DNA of 64,000 nt from Pseudomonas multiresinivorans (GCF_012971725.1 NZ_CP048833.1:2790001-2854000), one strand, 5' to 3'. Shown: positions 47,234-56,828, counted from the first letter of the stretch. The notes: generated from the letters alone by a model not told the origin. Numbers and translations are program-made.

Positions 47234-48277
47234 ATGCCCAGCACAAGCATCGACGCGCAATTCGACCTGGCCCTGGTTTCACCTTTCCTGCTGCAGACCC
47301 TCGCCGAAGTCGCCAGTGACCAGGGAGTGAGCAGCGAGCGCCTGTGTCGCGGGCTCGGCTTTACCGCCGAGGAGCTGCAGGACCCGGCGCAGCGCGTCAC
47401 CTACCGGCAGACGGTGGCGATGATCCAGCGAGCCCTCGCGGCGCTGCCCGAGCGTGGCCTGGGGCTCTTGGTCGGCCATCACAACGTGCTGGGTACCCTC
47501 GGCCTGCTTGGCCACGTACTGTCCCTCTGCAAGACCCTGCGCGACGCTTTCGAGTTGGGCCGGCGCTTCCAGCACACCACCGGCGGCATAGCGCTGTGCA
47601 ACCTGATCGAGGGGCCCGAGGAAAGCTTCATCGAAGTCGAATGCCGGTTGCCCTACGCCGACATCCAGGTGTTCGCCGTGGAAGAGTTCTTCGCCAGCCT
47701 GCTGGTCTACAACCGCACGCTGATCGGCCCCCAGTTCCAGCCCCTGCGCTTCGAGTTCACCCATGCCGCGCCGGCCTACGAGGCGGAGTACCGCCGGCTG
47801 CTCGGGCCGAACCTGCAATTCGGCTGCCTGCACAACCGCGTGGTCATTGCCAGCCACTGGCTGGACGTGCAGTTGCCCAGCCATCACCCGGTCGCGCTGC
47901 GCCAGGCGCTCAGCCTGCTGGAGGCGGAGTACGCCCAGGTGCAGCAGAAGACCGGCCTGCTGGAAACGGTGGAGCGCGCCATCGCCCGCGACCTGGCTAA
48001 CGGCAGCCCCATCGACAAGGTTGCCGGTGAGCTGAACATGAGCAGCCGCACCTTGCGTCGCCGCCTGAGCGAGCACGGGTTGAGCTTCGACGCCCTGCAG
48101 GAACAGGTGCGCCACGCGCGCGCCATGAGCCTGCTGAACAACCCGGAAATGCCCATCGAGCGCATCGCCGAGGCGCTTGGCTACAGTGATGTGCGCGGCT
48201 TCCGCCGGGCCTTCAAGCGCTGGACCGGGCAGAGCCCTTCCGCCTGCCGCGACGAAGTGGCCGCAGCGGCGACCTGA
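47234..48277 (+). CDS. AraC-family transcriptional regulator (arabinose-binding-domain type)
   Basis: A 347-residue regulator. About residues 20-210 match the pfam12625-type ligand domain (L-C-R-G-L-G-F near 37, then a G-L-L-G-H-V-L-S-L-C-K-T-L segment). The C-terminal HTH pair includes M-S-S-R-T-L-R-R-R-L and E-A-L-G-Y-S-D-V-R-G-F-R-R-A-F-K-R-W-T-G. The ATG at 47234 is chosen because it gives the normal family start; the frame opens 43 codons earlier without a ribosome site. It probably regulates the upstream exported redox operon. Confidence 0.88.
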   Translation: MPSTSIDAQFDLALVSPFLLQTLAEVASDQGVSSERLCRGLGFTAEELQDPAQRVTYRQTVAMIQRALAALPERGLGLLVGHHNVLGTLGLLGHVLSLCKTLRDAFELGRRFQHTTGGIALCNLIEGPEESFIEVECRLPYADIQVFAVEEFFASLLVYNRTLIGPQFQPLRFEFTHAAPAYEAEYRRLLGPNLQFGCLHNRVVIASHWLDVQLPSHHPVALRQALSLLEAEYAQVQQKTGLLETVERAIARDLANGSPIDKVAGELNMSSRTLRRRLSEHGLSFDALQEQVRHARAMSLLNNPEMPIERIAEALGYSDVRGFRRAFKRWTGQSPSACRDEVAAAAT

Positions 48278-48374
48278 GCGCGCGCGGACCACGGCGAAAG
48301 CATTGATGCGGCACAAGGGGATTGCCCGCCGGCAACGTTAAGGTGGGCTGACCAATCCTTGGGAGGTACCCACC

Positions 48375-48827
48375 ATGTATGAACATGTCCTGGTAGCAGT
48401 GGATGGCAGTCCGGTTTCGCTCCGCGCCGTGGCCGAAGGCGCGCGGCTGGTCCGCATGAGTGGTGGCGAGCTGCACGTCATCACCGTCATCGACCGCCCT
48501 CTGGCGCACCTGCCTTACTACGCCAAGTACTACGACACCGAGGCGCTGCACGCGGCTGCATTGAAGGCCGCCGAAGACATTCTCGGCAAGGCGCGGGAAG
48601 TGGTTGCCGAGTACGCAGTGCCCGCCAGCTTCGAGCAGGTCGCCATGGAAAGCGTGGGCGAGGAGGTGGCCGACCGCATTGAGGCCGAGGCTGAGGCGGT
48701 CAAGGCCGACGCCATCGTCATGGGCACCCACGGCCGCCGCGGCGTGCAGCGCCTGATGCTGGGTAGCGTGGCCGAGGGCGTGCTGCGCGCGAGCACGCGT
48801 CCGGTGCTGCTGGTCCGCGAGCAGTAA
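48375..48827 (+). CDS. Universal stress protein (UspA family)
   Basis: A 150-residue single-domain protein: Y-E-H-V-L-V-A-V-D-G-S at the start, and the ATP-binding signature G-T-H-G-R-R-G-V-Q-R-L-M-L-G-S-V-A-E near residue 117, ending P-V-L-L-V-R. Proteins of this kind help cells survive stress or starvation and often bind ATP. GGGAGG precedes the ATG. It is monocistronic, with its own hairpin downstream. Confidence 0.93.
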   Translation: MYEHVLVAVDGSPVSLRAVAEGARLVRMSGGELHVITVIDRPLAHLPYYAKYYDTEALHAAALKAAEDILGKAREVVAEYAVPASFEQVAMESVGEEVADRIEAEAEAVKADAIVMGTHGRRGVQRLMLGSVAEGVLRASTRPVLLVREQ

Positions 48828-48829
48828 TC

Positions 48830-48851
48830 CCGGCGGCGCAATCGCCGCCGG
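48830..48851. terminator. Bidirectional hairpin terminator
   Basis: A perfect 9-bp stem, CCGGCGGCG with CGCCGCCGG, and a CAAT loop, followed by CTTCTCCTGT. It lies between the convergent universal stress protein and FMN monooxygenase genes. Confidence 0.75.
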
Positions 48852-48861
48852 CTTCTCCTGT

Positions 48862-50175
48862 CTACCGACGCTCGGGACGGCGCAACCCGAGGTGCTCGCG
48901 CAATGTGCTGCCGCGGTATTCGCGGCGGTACAGCCCGCGCTTCTGCAACTCCGGCACCACCAGCTCGACGAAGCCGTCCAGGCCGTGGGGCAACAGCGGC
49001 GGCATGATGTTGAAGCCGTCGGCGGCGCCGGCGCTGAACCAGGCTTCCAGGTGGTCGGCGATCTGCTTCGGATCGCCCACCAGCGTGCAGTGCCCGCGTG
49101 CGCTGGCCGCCCGCAGGTAGAGCTGGCGCAGTGTCAGGTTCTCCCGGCGCGCCAACTCGACGAACAGGGTCTGCCTACTTTTCATCGCGTTGCTGGGCGG
49201 CAGCTCCGGCAGCGGGCCGTCCAGCGGGAAGCGCGACAGGTCTAGGCCGCCCGCCATGCCTGAGAGCAGGGCAAGGCCCAGCTGCGGTTCGATCAGCTCC
49301 TGCAGTTCCGCCTGGAGATCCTCGGCTTCGCTCTGAGTCCGCCCGATGACGGGCGAAATGCCCGGCATGATCTTCAGCTCGTGGGCTTCACGTCCATATC
49401 CAGCCAGACGTCCCTTCAGGTCGCTGTAGAAGGCGCGGGCGTCTTCCAGCGTCTGCTGGGCGGTGAACACCACTTCGGCGGTTCGCGCGGCCAGGGCCTT
49501 GCCGGGCTCCGACGAACCCGCCTGTACCAGAACCGGGTGCCCCTGCGGCGAACGCGGCTGGTTCAGCGGGCCGCGCACCCGGTAGTAGTCGCCGTGGTGG
49601 GCCAGGGTTCGCAGCTTTTCCGCGTCGAAGTAGCGCCCGCCGAGCTTGTCGCGCAGGAAGGCATCGTCGGCGAAGCTGTCCCACAGGCCGCGTGCGACGT
49701 CGATGAATTCCTCGGCGCGGGCGTAGCGGTCGGCGTGCTCGAAGTGCTGGTCGAGGCCGAAGTTCTGCGCTTCCTGGTCGGTGGCCGAGGTCACCAGGTT
49801 CCAGCCGGCGCGGCCACCGGACAGGTGATCGAGCGAGGCGAAGCGGCGCGCCAGCAGGTAGGGGTCGTTGTAGCTGGTGGAGACCGTGGAAATCAGGCCG
49901 ATGCGCTCGGTGACCGAGGCCAGCGAGGCGAGCAGGATCAGCGGGTCGAATACCTCGCCAAGAGTGGTGTGCGCGGCCAGTTCATTGCTGCCAAGCAGGG
50001 CGAGGTTGTCGGCGAAGAAGATCGCGTCGAACAGGCCGCGTTCGGCAGTCTGCGCCAGGCGGCGGAAGTGTGCGAGGTCCAGGGCTCCCGTGGGGGCCAA
50101 AGGGTGGCGCCAGGCGGCCAGGTGGTGACCGCTGCCCATCAGGAAGGCGCCGAGGCTGATCTGTGTCTGGCTCAT
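48862..50175 (-). CDS. FMN-dependent monooxygenase, NtaA/SnaA/DszA (SoxA) family
   Basis: A 437-residue bacterial-luciferase-like flavin monooxygenase. Typical landmarks are the N-terminal A-W-R-H-P near residue 24, H-L-S-G-G-R-A-G-W-N-L-V-T-S near 130 and P-V-L-V-Q-A-G-S-S-E-P-G near 230. Members use FMNH2 from a separate reductase to oxidise chelators, sulfones or other small molecules. The ATG at 50175 has GAGGTG just upstream; a GTG two codons earlier is rejected. It follows a TonB receptor gene and lies near an arylsulfatase, so scavenging of organic sulfur is possible. The substrate is not established. Confidence 0.87.
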   Translation of the reverse strand: MSQTQISLGAFLMGSGHHLAAWRHPLAPTGALDLAHFRRLAQTAERGLFDAIFFADNLALLGSNELAAHTTLGEVFDPLILLASLASVTERIGLISTVSTSYNDPYLLARRFASLDHLSGGRAGWNLVTSATDQEAQNFGLDQHFEHADRYARAEEFIDVARGLWDSFADDAFLRDKLGGRYFDAEKLRTLAHHGDYYRVRGPLNQPRSPQGHPVLVQAGSSEPGKALAARTAEVVFTAQQTLEDARAFYSDLKGRLAGYGREAHELKIMPGISPVIGRTQSEAEDLQAELQELIEPQLGLALLSGMAGGLDLSRFPLDGPLPELPPSNAMKSRQTLFVELARRENLTLRQLYLRAASARGHCTLVGDPKQIADHLEAWFSAGAADGFNIMPPLLPHGLDGFVELVVPELQKRGLYRREYRGSTLREHLGLRRPERR

Positions 50176-50182
50176 GTTCACC

Positions 50183-52510
50183 TCAGAAGTCGTAGCGCAG
50201 GGTCACGCCGGTCACACGCGGCTGGCCCGGATAGCCCACGTACAGGCCGTTGGAGGAAGCGATGACCGCCTGGTAGTACTCCTTGTCGAAGGCGTTCTTC
50301 ACCCACAGGGAGGCATCCAGCAGCCCGTCGCCAACTTCGTGGCGCAGGCCCACCGAGAAGTTGGCCAGGCCGTAGCCGGGGATTTTCGACAGGCTGGAGT
50401 TGTCCAGCGTGCCTTCCGCTTCGGAGCGGTAGGCGTAGCTCGCGGTGACGTAGGGCTCGAAGCGGTTGTCCAGCTGCCACTTGTATTCGCCGTTGAGGTT
50501 GGCGATCCAGCGCGAGGCGCCCATCACCCGTTCGCCGGAGAGGTCGCAGGTGGTCGGTGCGTCGGGCTGGCTGCTGACCTCGGCGGGGCAGGGGGCGTCC
50601 TTGAACGACAGGTAGGTGACGTCGTTGAACGAGCCGTTGAAGTTCAGCGTCAGGCCGCGCAGCGGTAGTGCGGTTGCCTCGAACTCCAGGCCGCGCGAGC
50701 GCAGGTCGCCGGCATTGGCGAGTACCTGGTAGCCGGTGACTGAGCCCGCGGGCTGGTAGTAGGTGGTGGCCTGGTAGCCGGTGATGCCGGTCCAGAACAG
50801 GTTGGCGTTGAGCTGCAGGCGCCGGTCGAAGAGAGTGCGCTTGAGCCCCAGTTCGGCATCGTTGGCGCGCTCGGGGCCGACCAGCAGGGAATCGGCGCCG
50901 GCGCTCGGGGCGCTGCCGACCGTGAGGTTCACCCCGCCGGATTTCTCGCCATGGGACAACGAGGCGTAGCCGAGCAGGTTGTCGTCGAACTTGTAGCTCA
51001 GGCTGAGCAACGCCGAGGGCGCAGCGTTGTGCAGGCTGAGGTCGCCGGAGTCGTAGGCGCCGGCCTGGCTGGCGCGGATCGCCGCCGGAACGCCGCTGAC
51101 CGCGGCTCCGCCTTCGGGGGCATAACGCTGCACCTGTGCCTGCTTCTCTTCATAGGTGCCGCGCAGGCCGAGGGTGAAGTCCAGCTTGTCGGTCAGGTGC
51201 CAGGTGCCCTGGGAGAACAGCGCGAAACTGTCAGTGTCGATCCAGCCCTTGCTGGTGCTGCTGACGTTGTTCAGCGCGTTGAGGTTGGCGCCGATCAGGT
51301 TGAGGTCGGCCAGCGGGCCGAGGTCGACGAAATAGCGGTTGTTCAGGCTCTGGCGGAAGGCGTAGGCGCCCACCACGTAGTCGAAGGCGCCGCCGGTGGG
51401 CGAAGCCAGGCGGATTTCCTGGGAGAACTGGCGGTCGTGGATTTCGTAGCCCAGGTCGCGGATCACCGGCACGTCCAGCTCGTCCGAATCGTTGGCCGGG
51501 TTGAAGTGCCAATAGCGGTAGGCGCTGATCGACGTCAGCTTGTAGCCGCCATTGAGGTTCCAGTTGGCCTCCACGGAACTGGCGTTCTGGTGGACGCTGA
51601 CGTTCTGCCGGCCATCGATGTTGGATTTGCCCAGCACCGGATGAGCGCCGACCAGCGCGGCACGGCGCCAGAACTGGCTGGAGCCGCCATAGATCACGCC
51701 GCTGCCCTGGCTGGAATTCTCGCTGTTGTACTCGTTGATCCAGCGCAGGTTGAAGTCGTCGTTGGGCTGGAACAGCAATTGGCCGCGCATGCCCTCGCGC
51801 TCGCCGCCGAGCAGGGTGCGACCGTCGGCCAGGTTGTTCAGGTAGCCGTCGTCGCGGGTGCGGTAGAGCGACAGGCGTCCGGCGAGGGTGTCGGTCAGCG
51901 GGCCGGAGAAACTGCCCTTGCCCTGGAAGTAGCCGTTTTCGCCGCCGGAGGTTTCGATGCTGCTCTCGGGGGTGAAGGTCGGCTTGCGCGTGGTGATGTT
52001 CAGCACGCCAGCGGTGGTGTTCTTGCCGAACAGGGTGCCCTGCGGGCCGCGCAGCAGGTCGAGTTGCTCGATGTCCATCAGGTCGAACACGGCCATGCCG
52101 GGGCGGCCGAGGTAGACGTTGTCCAGGTAGATCCCGGCGGAACCTTCCAGGCCGTCGCTGGCCGGGTTGTTGCCGATGCCGCGCACGGCCAGGCTCGACT
52201 GGCGCGCGTGGATGTAGGCGACGTTCACGCTGGGCAATGCCTGCTGCAGGTCCTGGATCTTGTAGATGCGCTGTTTGTCGAGGGTGTCGCCGCTGAGTGT
52301 GGTGATCGGTGTCGGCACGTCCTGGGCGTTTTCCTCGCGGCGGCGGGCGGTCACGGTGACCGTCTGCAGGGCATCGGTAACGGCTTGGCCGTCGTTGCCG
52401 ACGGCGCTCTGCTCATCGGCGGCGGCATTGCCAGCGGCCAGCAGCAGCGCCAGGGTCAGTGGGTGCAGCGCCAGGCCGGTGCGGCTGGCGCTCGAAGGGA
52501 GTCTATGCAT
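50183..52510 (-). CDS. TonB-dependent outer-membrane receptor
   Basis: A 775-residue receptor. It has a signal peptide (about 1-32, ending A-D-E), a TonB-box-like Q-T-V-T-V-T-A-R near residue 50, a plug domain (V-R-G-I-G-N-N-P, D-L-L-R-G-P-Q-G-T-L-F-G-K-N-T-T-A-G) and a barrel ending in R-Y-D-F. The ATG at 52510 has AAGGA upstream. It lies 7 bp before the FMN monooxygenase start, so receptor and enzyme form one operon: import of a substrate followed by its oxidation. It lacks an N-terminal signalling domain, unlike the receptor at 56981. Confidence 0.9.
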   Translation of the reverse strand: MHRLPSSASRTGLALHPLTLALLLAAGNAAADEQSAVGNDGQAVTDALQTVTVTARRREENAQDVPTPITTLSGDTLDKQRIYKIQDLQQALPSVNVAYIHARQSSLAVRGIGNNPASDGLEGSAGIYLDNVYLGRPGMAVFDLMDIEQLDLLRGPQGTLFGKNTTAGVLNITTRKPTFTPESSIETSGGENGYFQGKGSFSGPLTDTLAGRLSLYRTRDDGYLNNLADGRTLLGGEREGMRGQLLFQPNDDFNLRWINEYNSENSSQGSGVIYGGSSQFWRRAALVGAHPVLGKSNIDGRQNVSVHQNASSVEANWNLNGGYKLTSISAYRYWHFNPANDSDELDVPVIRDLGYEIHDRQFSQEIRLASPTGGAFDYVVGAYAFRQSLNNRYFVDLGPLADLNLIGANLNALNNVSSTSKGWIDTDSFALFSQGTWHLTDKLDFTLGLRGTYEEKQAQVQRYAPEGGAAVSGVPAAIRASQAGAYDSGDLSLHNAAPSALLSLSYKFDDNLLGYASLSHGEKSGGVNLTVGSAPSAGADSLLVGPERANDAELGLKRTLFDRRLQLNANLFWTGITGYQATTYYQPAGSVTGYQVLANAGDLRSRGLEFEATALPLRGLTLNFNGSFNDVTYLSFKDAPCPAEVSSQPDAPTTCDLSGERVMGASRWIANLNGEYKWQLDNRFEPYVTASYAYRSEAEGTLDNSSLSKIPGYGLANFSVGLRHEVGDGLLDASLWVKNAFDKEYYQAVIASSNGLYVGYPGQPRVTGVTLRYDF

Positions 52511-52663
52511 GGCTTGTCCTTGCAGCAGGGCCGTGGCACGCACGGCTGGAAGTCGGCGGAGCGGGGGCTGGTCACCCCTCTGGTCGCCGATGCTAGGCAA
52601 GCGCGCTCGAAGACGATGGGCTTTGGCGGACAATCCATGGTCCGCCGCAGACAGATACCGGTC

Positions 52664-53716
52664 TCACAGGGCCAGGGCGAAGCCACCGGTTGGCCGGATG
52701 GCAGGCGGTGACTCGGCCAGGCCCAGTTCGCCCTGGCGCCATTGCCCTGGGCTCTGGCCGGTCCAGCGGCGGAATGCGCGGTTGAAGCTGCTGGGCTCGT
52801 TGAAGCCCAGCCGGTAGCAGACTTCGTTGACCGAGCAGTGAGGCTGGCGCAGGTGCGCGAACGCCAGTTCACGGCGTGTTTCCTCCAGGAGCTCGGTGAA
52901 ACTGGTGGCATGACGCAGCAGGTGGCGATGCAGGTTGCGCGTGCTCATGCCCAGTTCCTCGGCGACCAGCCCCTGCTGGACTTCGCCGCTGGGCAGTTGG
53001 CGCACGATGGATTGGCGGACCTGCTCGGGCAGGTCGTGGCCGGACAGGCGCTTGAGGTAGCTGTTGAGGCTGCCATCGAGGATCTGCGCCAGCTCGCGGT
53101 TACCGCTGCGCAGCGGGATTTCCAGTAGCGCCGGGTCGTAGTCCACGGCGTTGTGTGCAGCATCGAAGACCAGGCGCTGGCCGAAACGCGCTTCCCAGGC
53201 GTCGGCGTCGATGGGGCGGGGCCGCGCCAGATGCACGCAACGCACCACGCCCAGGCCCCAGATCGGAGTGGCATGCCGTAGCCCGGAAGCGAGCAGCGCC
53301 TCGGTGGCCATCTGTTCCACCTGGGCGCGGGGAATGCGTCGGTACACAAGCCGGCAGACGCCGTTGCCGCGTTCCAGGCTGACCTGGCCGGACGTGCTTA
53401 CAACGGGGGAAAACCGCACCACGCGCTCCAGCGCCTCGCCGACGGTGGCGCTGCTCTGCAGGGCGAACAGCAGGCCGTGGAAATCCGTGGGCAGGCTGTG
53501 TGCGGCCACCTCCAGGCCGAATGCCGGGTTGCCCGTGGTGCGCTCGACAGCACGCCAGAGGGCACTCATGCGCTCCAGGGGAATGCGCAGGTTGGCATCC
53601 TGCAACTGTGCCTGGTCGATGCCGGCGGTGCGCAGCAGGGGGCTGGGATCGTGTCCATTGGCCTGCAAGGCGCGGGCAATGACCTGGGCCCAGGTGGCGA
53701 TGGTGTCGGCGTGCAT
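52664..53716 (-). CDS. AraC-family transcriptional regulator
   Basis: A 350-residue regulator with an N-terminal arabinose-binding-like domain (L-L-R-T-A-G-I near residue 28, then L-P-T-D-F-H-G-L-L-F-A-L-Q-S) and a C-terminal AraC HTH (M-S-T-R-N-L-H-R-H-L and Y-R-L-G-F-N-E-P-S-S-F-N-R-A-F-R-R-W-T-G). The start is uncertain: the frame continues to an ATG at 53788, and neither site has a clear Shine-Dalgarno sequence; 53716 gives the usual length. It is upstream of, and on the same strand as, the TonB receptor operon, which it probably controls. Confidence 0.85.
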   Translation of the reverse strand: MHADTIATWAQVIARALQANGHDPSPLLRTAGIDQAQLQDANLRIPLERMSALWRAVERTTGNPAFGLEVAAHSLPTDFHGLLFALQSSATVGEALERVVRFSPVVSTSGQVSLERGNGVCRLVYRRIPRAQVEQMATEALLASGLRHATPIWGLGVVRCVHLARPRPIDADAWEARFGQRLVFDAAHNAVDYDPALLEIPLRSGNRELAQILDGSLNSYLKRLSGHDLPEQVRQSIVRQLPSGEVQQGLVAEELGMSTRNLHRHLLRHATSFTELLEETRRELAFAHLRQPHCSVNEVCYRLGFNEPSSFNRAFRRWTGQSPGQWRQGELGLAESPPAIRPTGGFALAL

Positions 53717-53824
53717 GTGCGCTACTCGGCTGGCAACGGCCCGGCGCCGGTCTGCGACGGTCGTTTGCGGCGTTCGGAGCGCCATCATGGCGAGTTTTAT
53801 TTAGCTCATGAAGGAATTGTTTTT

Positions 53825-53838
53825 GTTATTTAAATAAC
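53825..53838. promoter_or_regulatory. AT-rich perfect palindrome upstream of the AraC gene
   Basis: GTTATTTAAATAAC is a perfect 14-bp dyad in an AT-rich patch (about 53795-53845) that stands out from the GC-rich surroundings. It is a likely promoter/operator for the AraC gene. Confidence 0.45.
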
Positions 53839-53992
53839 CGAAATGACTAAGAAGTAACGCGCTTCCCGCTCGCTGCGACGGCGCGTGGGCTGATGACAGG
53901 CGCCCTCGCTGCGATGCTTTGCCGGCATGGGAAATATGCCCGGAGGGCAGGGCCGTGCAGTCCCCGCCTGTCGATGGCCGAATCGGCTTCGC

Positions 53993-55666
53993 TCACAGGG
54001 TTCTTGGCTGGCGCGTGAAGATGCGCAGCAGGCCGCGCCCCAGTTCGCGCAGCAGGCGGCCGGCGAAGCTGAAGTCGAGCACGCCGGTTTCGTCGACGTA
54101 GCGTTGCCATTGCTCCACCAGAGCGCGCAGGCGCTCCGGCTCCCGCTCCGCCAGGTCGTGGATTTCGCCGGGGTCGCGCGTGAGGTCGTAGAGTTGCCAG
54201 CGGCCGGGGCCGTCCGGCTTGGGAATGTACAGCGCCTTCCAGCTGCCCTGGCGGACGGCGCGGGCGCGGAACAATTCCCACCCGGTGGTTTCGTCCTGCC
54301 CGTGCGGCTCGGCCTCTTCGCCCTGCAGGTAGGCCAGCAGCGAGCGGCCACGAATCGGCAATACTTCGCGACCCTGGTAGTGGCTGCCCGGATGGCGGGT
54401 TCCGGCCAGCTCGAGCAGGGTCGGCACGATGTCCATCACCGTGGCGAAGGCATGGCTGATGGTGCCCTGCAGGCGCAGCCCCGGCCAGGTGATGAAGGCA
54501 GGTACGCGAATGCCGCCCTGGCTGGTGAACAGTTTGAATTGGCGTGAAGGGGCGGTGGCCGCCTGGGCCCAGCGCGGGCCGTACCAGACATAGGAATTGG
54601 CCCGCCCGACGTTCTCCAGGCTGTTGTCGTAGTGCTTGCCGATGAAGCGCTGGGCGCGTTTGCCGACGATGGGCAATGCCTCCAGCGCGGCACCTTCGGC
54701 GCCATTGTCGGAAAGGAAGAGGATCAGCGTGTCGTCCAGCTCGCCGCTGGCCCGCAGGCGCTCGACGACCCGGCCGACGTTCCAGTCCAGACGATCGACC
54801 ATGGCGGCGTAGACCTCCATGGCGCGGGCGGATTGCTGCCGGCCGCTTTCGTCCAACTCATGCCAGTTGGGCGTGTCCGCCACTACCGGATGAGCTTCGA
54901 CCCCTTCGTCGATCAGCCCCAGTTCCTTGAGCCGGGCAAGGCGTTGCTCGCGCAGAACGTCGGGGCCGCCGTCGTAACGGCCCTTGTACTTGGCGATCAG
55001 GTCGTCCGGCGCCTGCAACGGAAAGTGCGGAGCCGAGAATGGCAGGTAGGCGAAGAAAGGCCGGTGATCGTCCGCCGGGCGTTCGCTCAGGTAGTCGAGC
55101 AGGCGGTCGGTGAAGGCGTCGGAGGAATAGAAGTCCTTTGGCAGTTCGCTCAGCGGTTCCAGGCCGTTGCGGTAGGTGCCTTCGACCGCATGCAGCAAGC
55201 GCGGCATCTTCTGCGGTGGCACGTCCGGCGACCAGCCGTAGTGATTGTGCGCCGCTCCTTCGAGGATGAACGAGCGCTCGAAGCCGCGCGCCGCCGCCGA
55301 GGTTTCCGCCGTTCGGCCCAGGTGCCATTTTCCCGATATCAGCGTGTGATAGCCGGCGTCGCGCAGCAGTTCGGCGAGGCTCACCACGCGCTGGTTGAGG
55401 TGGCCCTCATAGCCGGGGTTGCGGCGGATGGTTTCGTCGCTGAACTCGGCCATCGCACCAATGCCGGCGAGATGGTGGTCGGTGCCGGTCAGCAGCATCG
55501 CGCGGGTCGGCGAGCAGGCCGAGGCGGCATGGAAGTCGGTGAGCCGCAACCCGGCCGTGGCCAGGGCATCGAGGTTCGGTGTGTCGATCTCGCCGCCGAA
55601 GGCACCGAGGTCGGAGAAACCCAGATCGTCGGCGACGATCAGCAGGAAGTTCGGGCGTTTGCTCAT
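53993..55666 (-). CDS. Arylsulfatase (type I, formylglycine-dependent)
   Basis: A 557-residue sulfatase. D13-D14 in I-V-A-D-D-L-G bind Ca2+, and C51 in C-S-P-T-R is the Cys that would be converted to formylglycine. G-K-W-H-L-G near residue 115 and the L-S-D-N-G-A-E segment near 290 complete the active site. It has no signal peptide, so is probably cytoplasmic like Pseudomonas AtsA. It hydrolyses sulfate esters to release sulfate. The ATG at 55666 is chosen over an upstream in-frame start because it matches the family N-terminus. Nearby TonB receptor and FMN monooxygenase genes suggest a sulfur-scavenging neighbourhood (inference). Confidence 0.92.
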   Translation of the reverse strand: MSKRPNFLLIVADDLGFSDLGAFGGEIDTPNLDALATAGLRLTDFHAASACSPTRAMLLTGTDHHLAGIGAMAEFSDETIRRNPGYEGHLNQRVVSLAELLRDAGYHTLISGKWHLGRTAETSAAARGFERSFILEGAAHNHYGWSPDVPPQKMPRLLHAVEGTYRNGLEPLSELPKDFYSSDAFTDRLLDYLSERPADDHRPFFAYLPFSAPHFPLQAPDDLIAKYKGRYDGGPDVLREQRLARLKELGLIDEGVEAHPVVADTPNWHELDESGRQQSARAMEVYAAMVDRLDWNVGRVVERLRASGELDDTLILFLSDNGAEGAALEALPIVGKRAQRFIGKHYDNSLENVGRANSYVWYGPRWAQAATAPSRQFKLFTSQGGIRVPAFITWPGLRLQGTISHAFATVMDIVPTLLELAGTRHPGSHYQGREVLPIRGRSLLAYLQGEEAEPHGQDETTGWELFRARAVRQGSWKALYIPKPDGPGRWQLYDLTRDPGEIHDLAEREPERLRALVEQWQRYVDETGVLDFSFAGRLLRELGRGLLRIFTRQPRTL

Positions 55667-55928
55667 GGTCGTCTCGCGCAGGTTGGGCGGTGCGTCGTGG
55701 AGTGGGTGCGATGGACGCTGCGCAGCCCGTTCCCTGGTTTGAAGGTTGTTCCGGGGAATTCCTTTTCCGGCATATCGAAGTGAATTTCGATGCACTTAAG
55801 CGATAAGAGCGCCCATTAAGGACGCCCTTTTGCTCGCACGCCATTGCCTTCGGCGAATACTTTTCATGCCTTTGCGGCATTGCCTATGGCGACCGCCGCT
55901 AGCTGGATTGCCGATGCGGTGGCACCCG

Positions 55929-56828
55929 TCAGTGCGGCGTTTGCAGTGGCATTGGCAGGTGCAGGACGATCTGCGCGTCCTTCACCACATCCAGGCGCAG
56001 GATGCGCGATGCCCCCAGGCCATCCAATAACTGGCTGAGCGGGCCGCCATGGCGGGTGAACTGGACATTGCGGGGCAGGAGCCTCTGCGCATAGGCAAGG
56101 GTATTGCTCTGCACACGGGTCTGCTGCCAGCGGCCATCGACCTGATGGACCATGGTGGTGGTGCCCAGGCGCGATTGCGGGGCGACGATCTTCATTGGCG
56201 GCAGCGGGGCCTTCAGGCTCAGGTCTGGTTTGTTGTCGGGCCCCTGGATGCTGGCGGCCACTTCGCTGTCGATCCTCACCTGGATGCCGGTGCGCCACTT
56301 GGGCAACTGGTAGCCGTGCACCCCGCGTACCCGCGCGATCTCGGTGGAGACTGGCAAGGCCAGCACATGGGCGACGAAGCTGCGCCGGCGCATCGAGTCG
56401 AGCAGTTCGAGGGCGTGGCTGCCGGTGGCGCCTGGCCTGCGGATGACGATGGCGACCGAGACCTCGTCATACGGATCGTTGTCACACACCGAGTAGGAGA
56501 AGAAGGTGAGCGCCACCAGTCCGTGGCCGGGCAGGGCGCGCAGAGGCTCCAGCGGCGCCGGTAGCGTCGCGCGCAAGCGATCGATGGGCGCCAGGAACAG
56601 CAGTTGGATGCTGCTGGTGCGGTAGTAGAAGTTAGGTGCCCAGGTCGGCCCGACGCGCGAGGCGACCAGTTGCTTGGGAATGCGCCGGAAGTAGTCGATG
56701 TTGCCGGCGGCGGGGTCCTTCGCCACCTGGTCCAGGTCCGGGTTCATCCGGTAGCGGTCGTAGTAGCCGCCTTCGATCACTTCAACGCTGTGCGAGCCGA
56801 ACTCGACTTCCTTGAACTTCGCCTTCAT
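55929..56828 (-). CDS. Acetoacetate decarboxylase-fold protein
   Basis: A 299-residue protein of the ADC superfamily. Landmarks are P-A-P-L-E-P-L near residue 91, F-F-S-Y-S-V-C-D-N-D-P-Y-D-E near 110, and V-H-G-Y-Q-L-P-K-W near 170, where the Lys could be a Schiff-base residue. Superfamily members decarboxylate beta-keto acids or catalyse aldol-type reactions, and many are uncharacterised. AAGG lies 8 nt before the ATG. A perfect AT-rich palindrome upstream points to specific repression. It appears monocistronic. The reaction is uncertain. Confidence 0.78.
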   Translation of the reverse strand: MKAKFKEVEFGSHSVEVIEGGYYDRYRMNPDLDQVAKDPAAGNIDYFRRIPKQLVASRVGPTWAPNFYYRTSSIQLLFLAPIDRLRATLPAPLEPLRALPGHGLVALTFFSYSVCDNDPYDEVSVAIVIRRPGATGSHALELLDSMRRRSFVAHVLALPVSTEIARVRGVHGYQLPKWRTGIQVRIDSEVAASIQGPDNKPDLSLKAPLPPMKIVAPQSRLGTTTMVHQVDGRWQQTRVQSNTLAYAQRLLPRNVQFTRHGGPLSQLLDGLGASRILRLDVVKDAQIVLHLPMPLQTPH

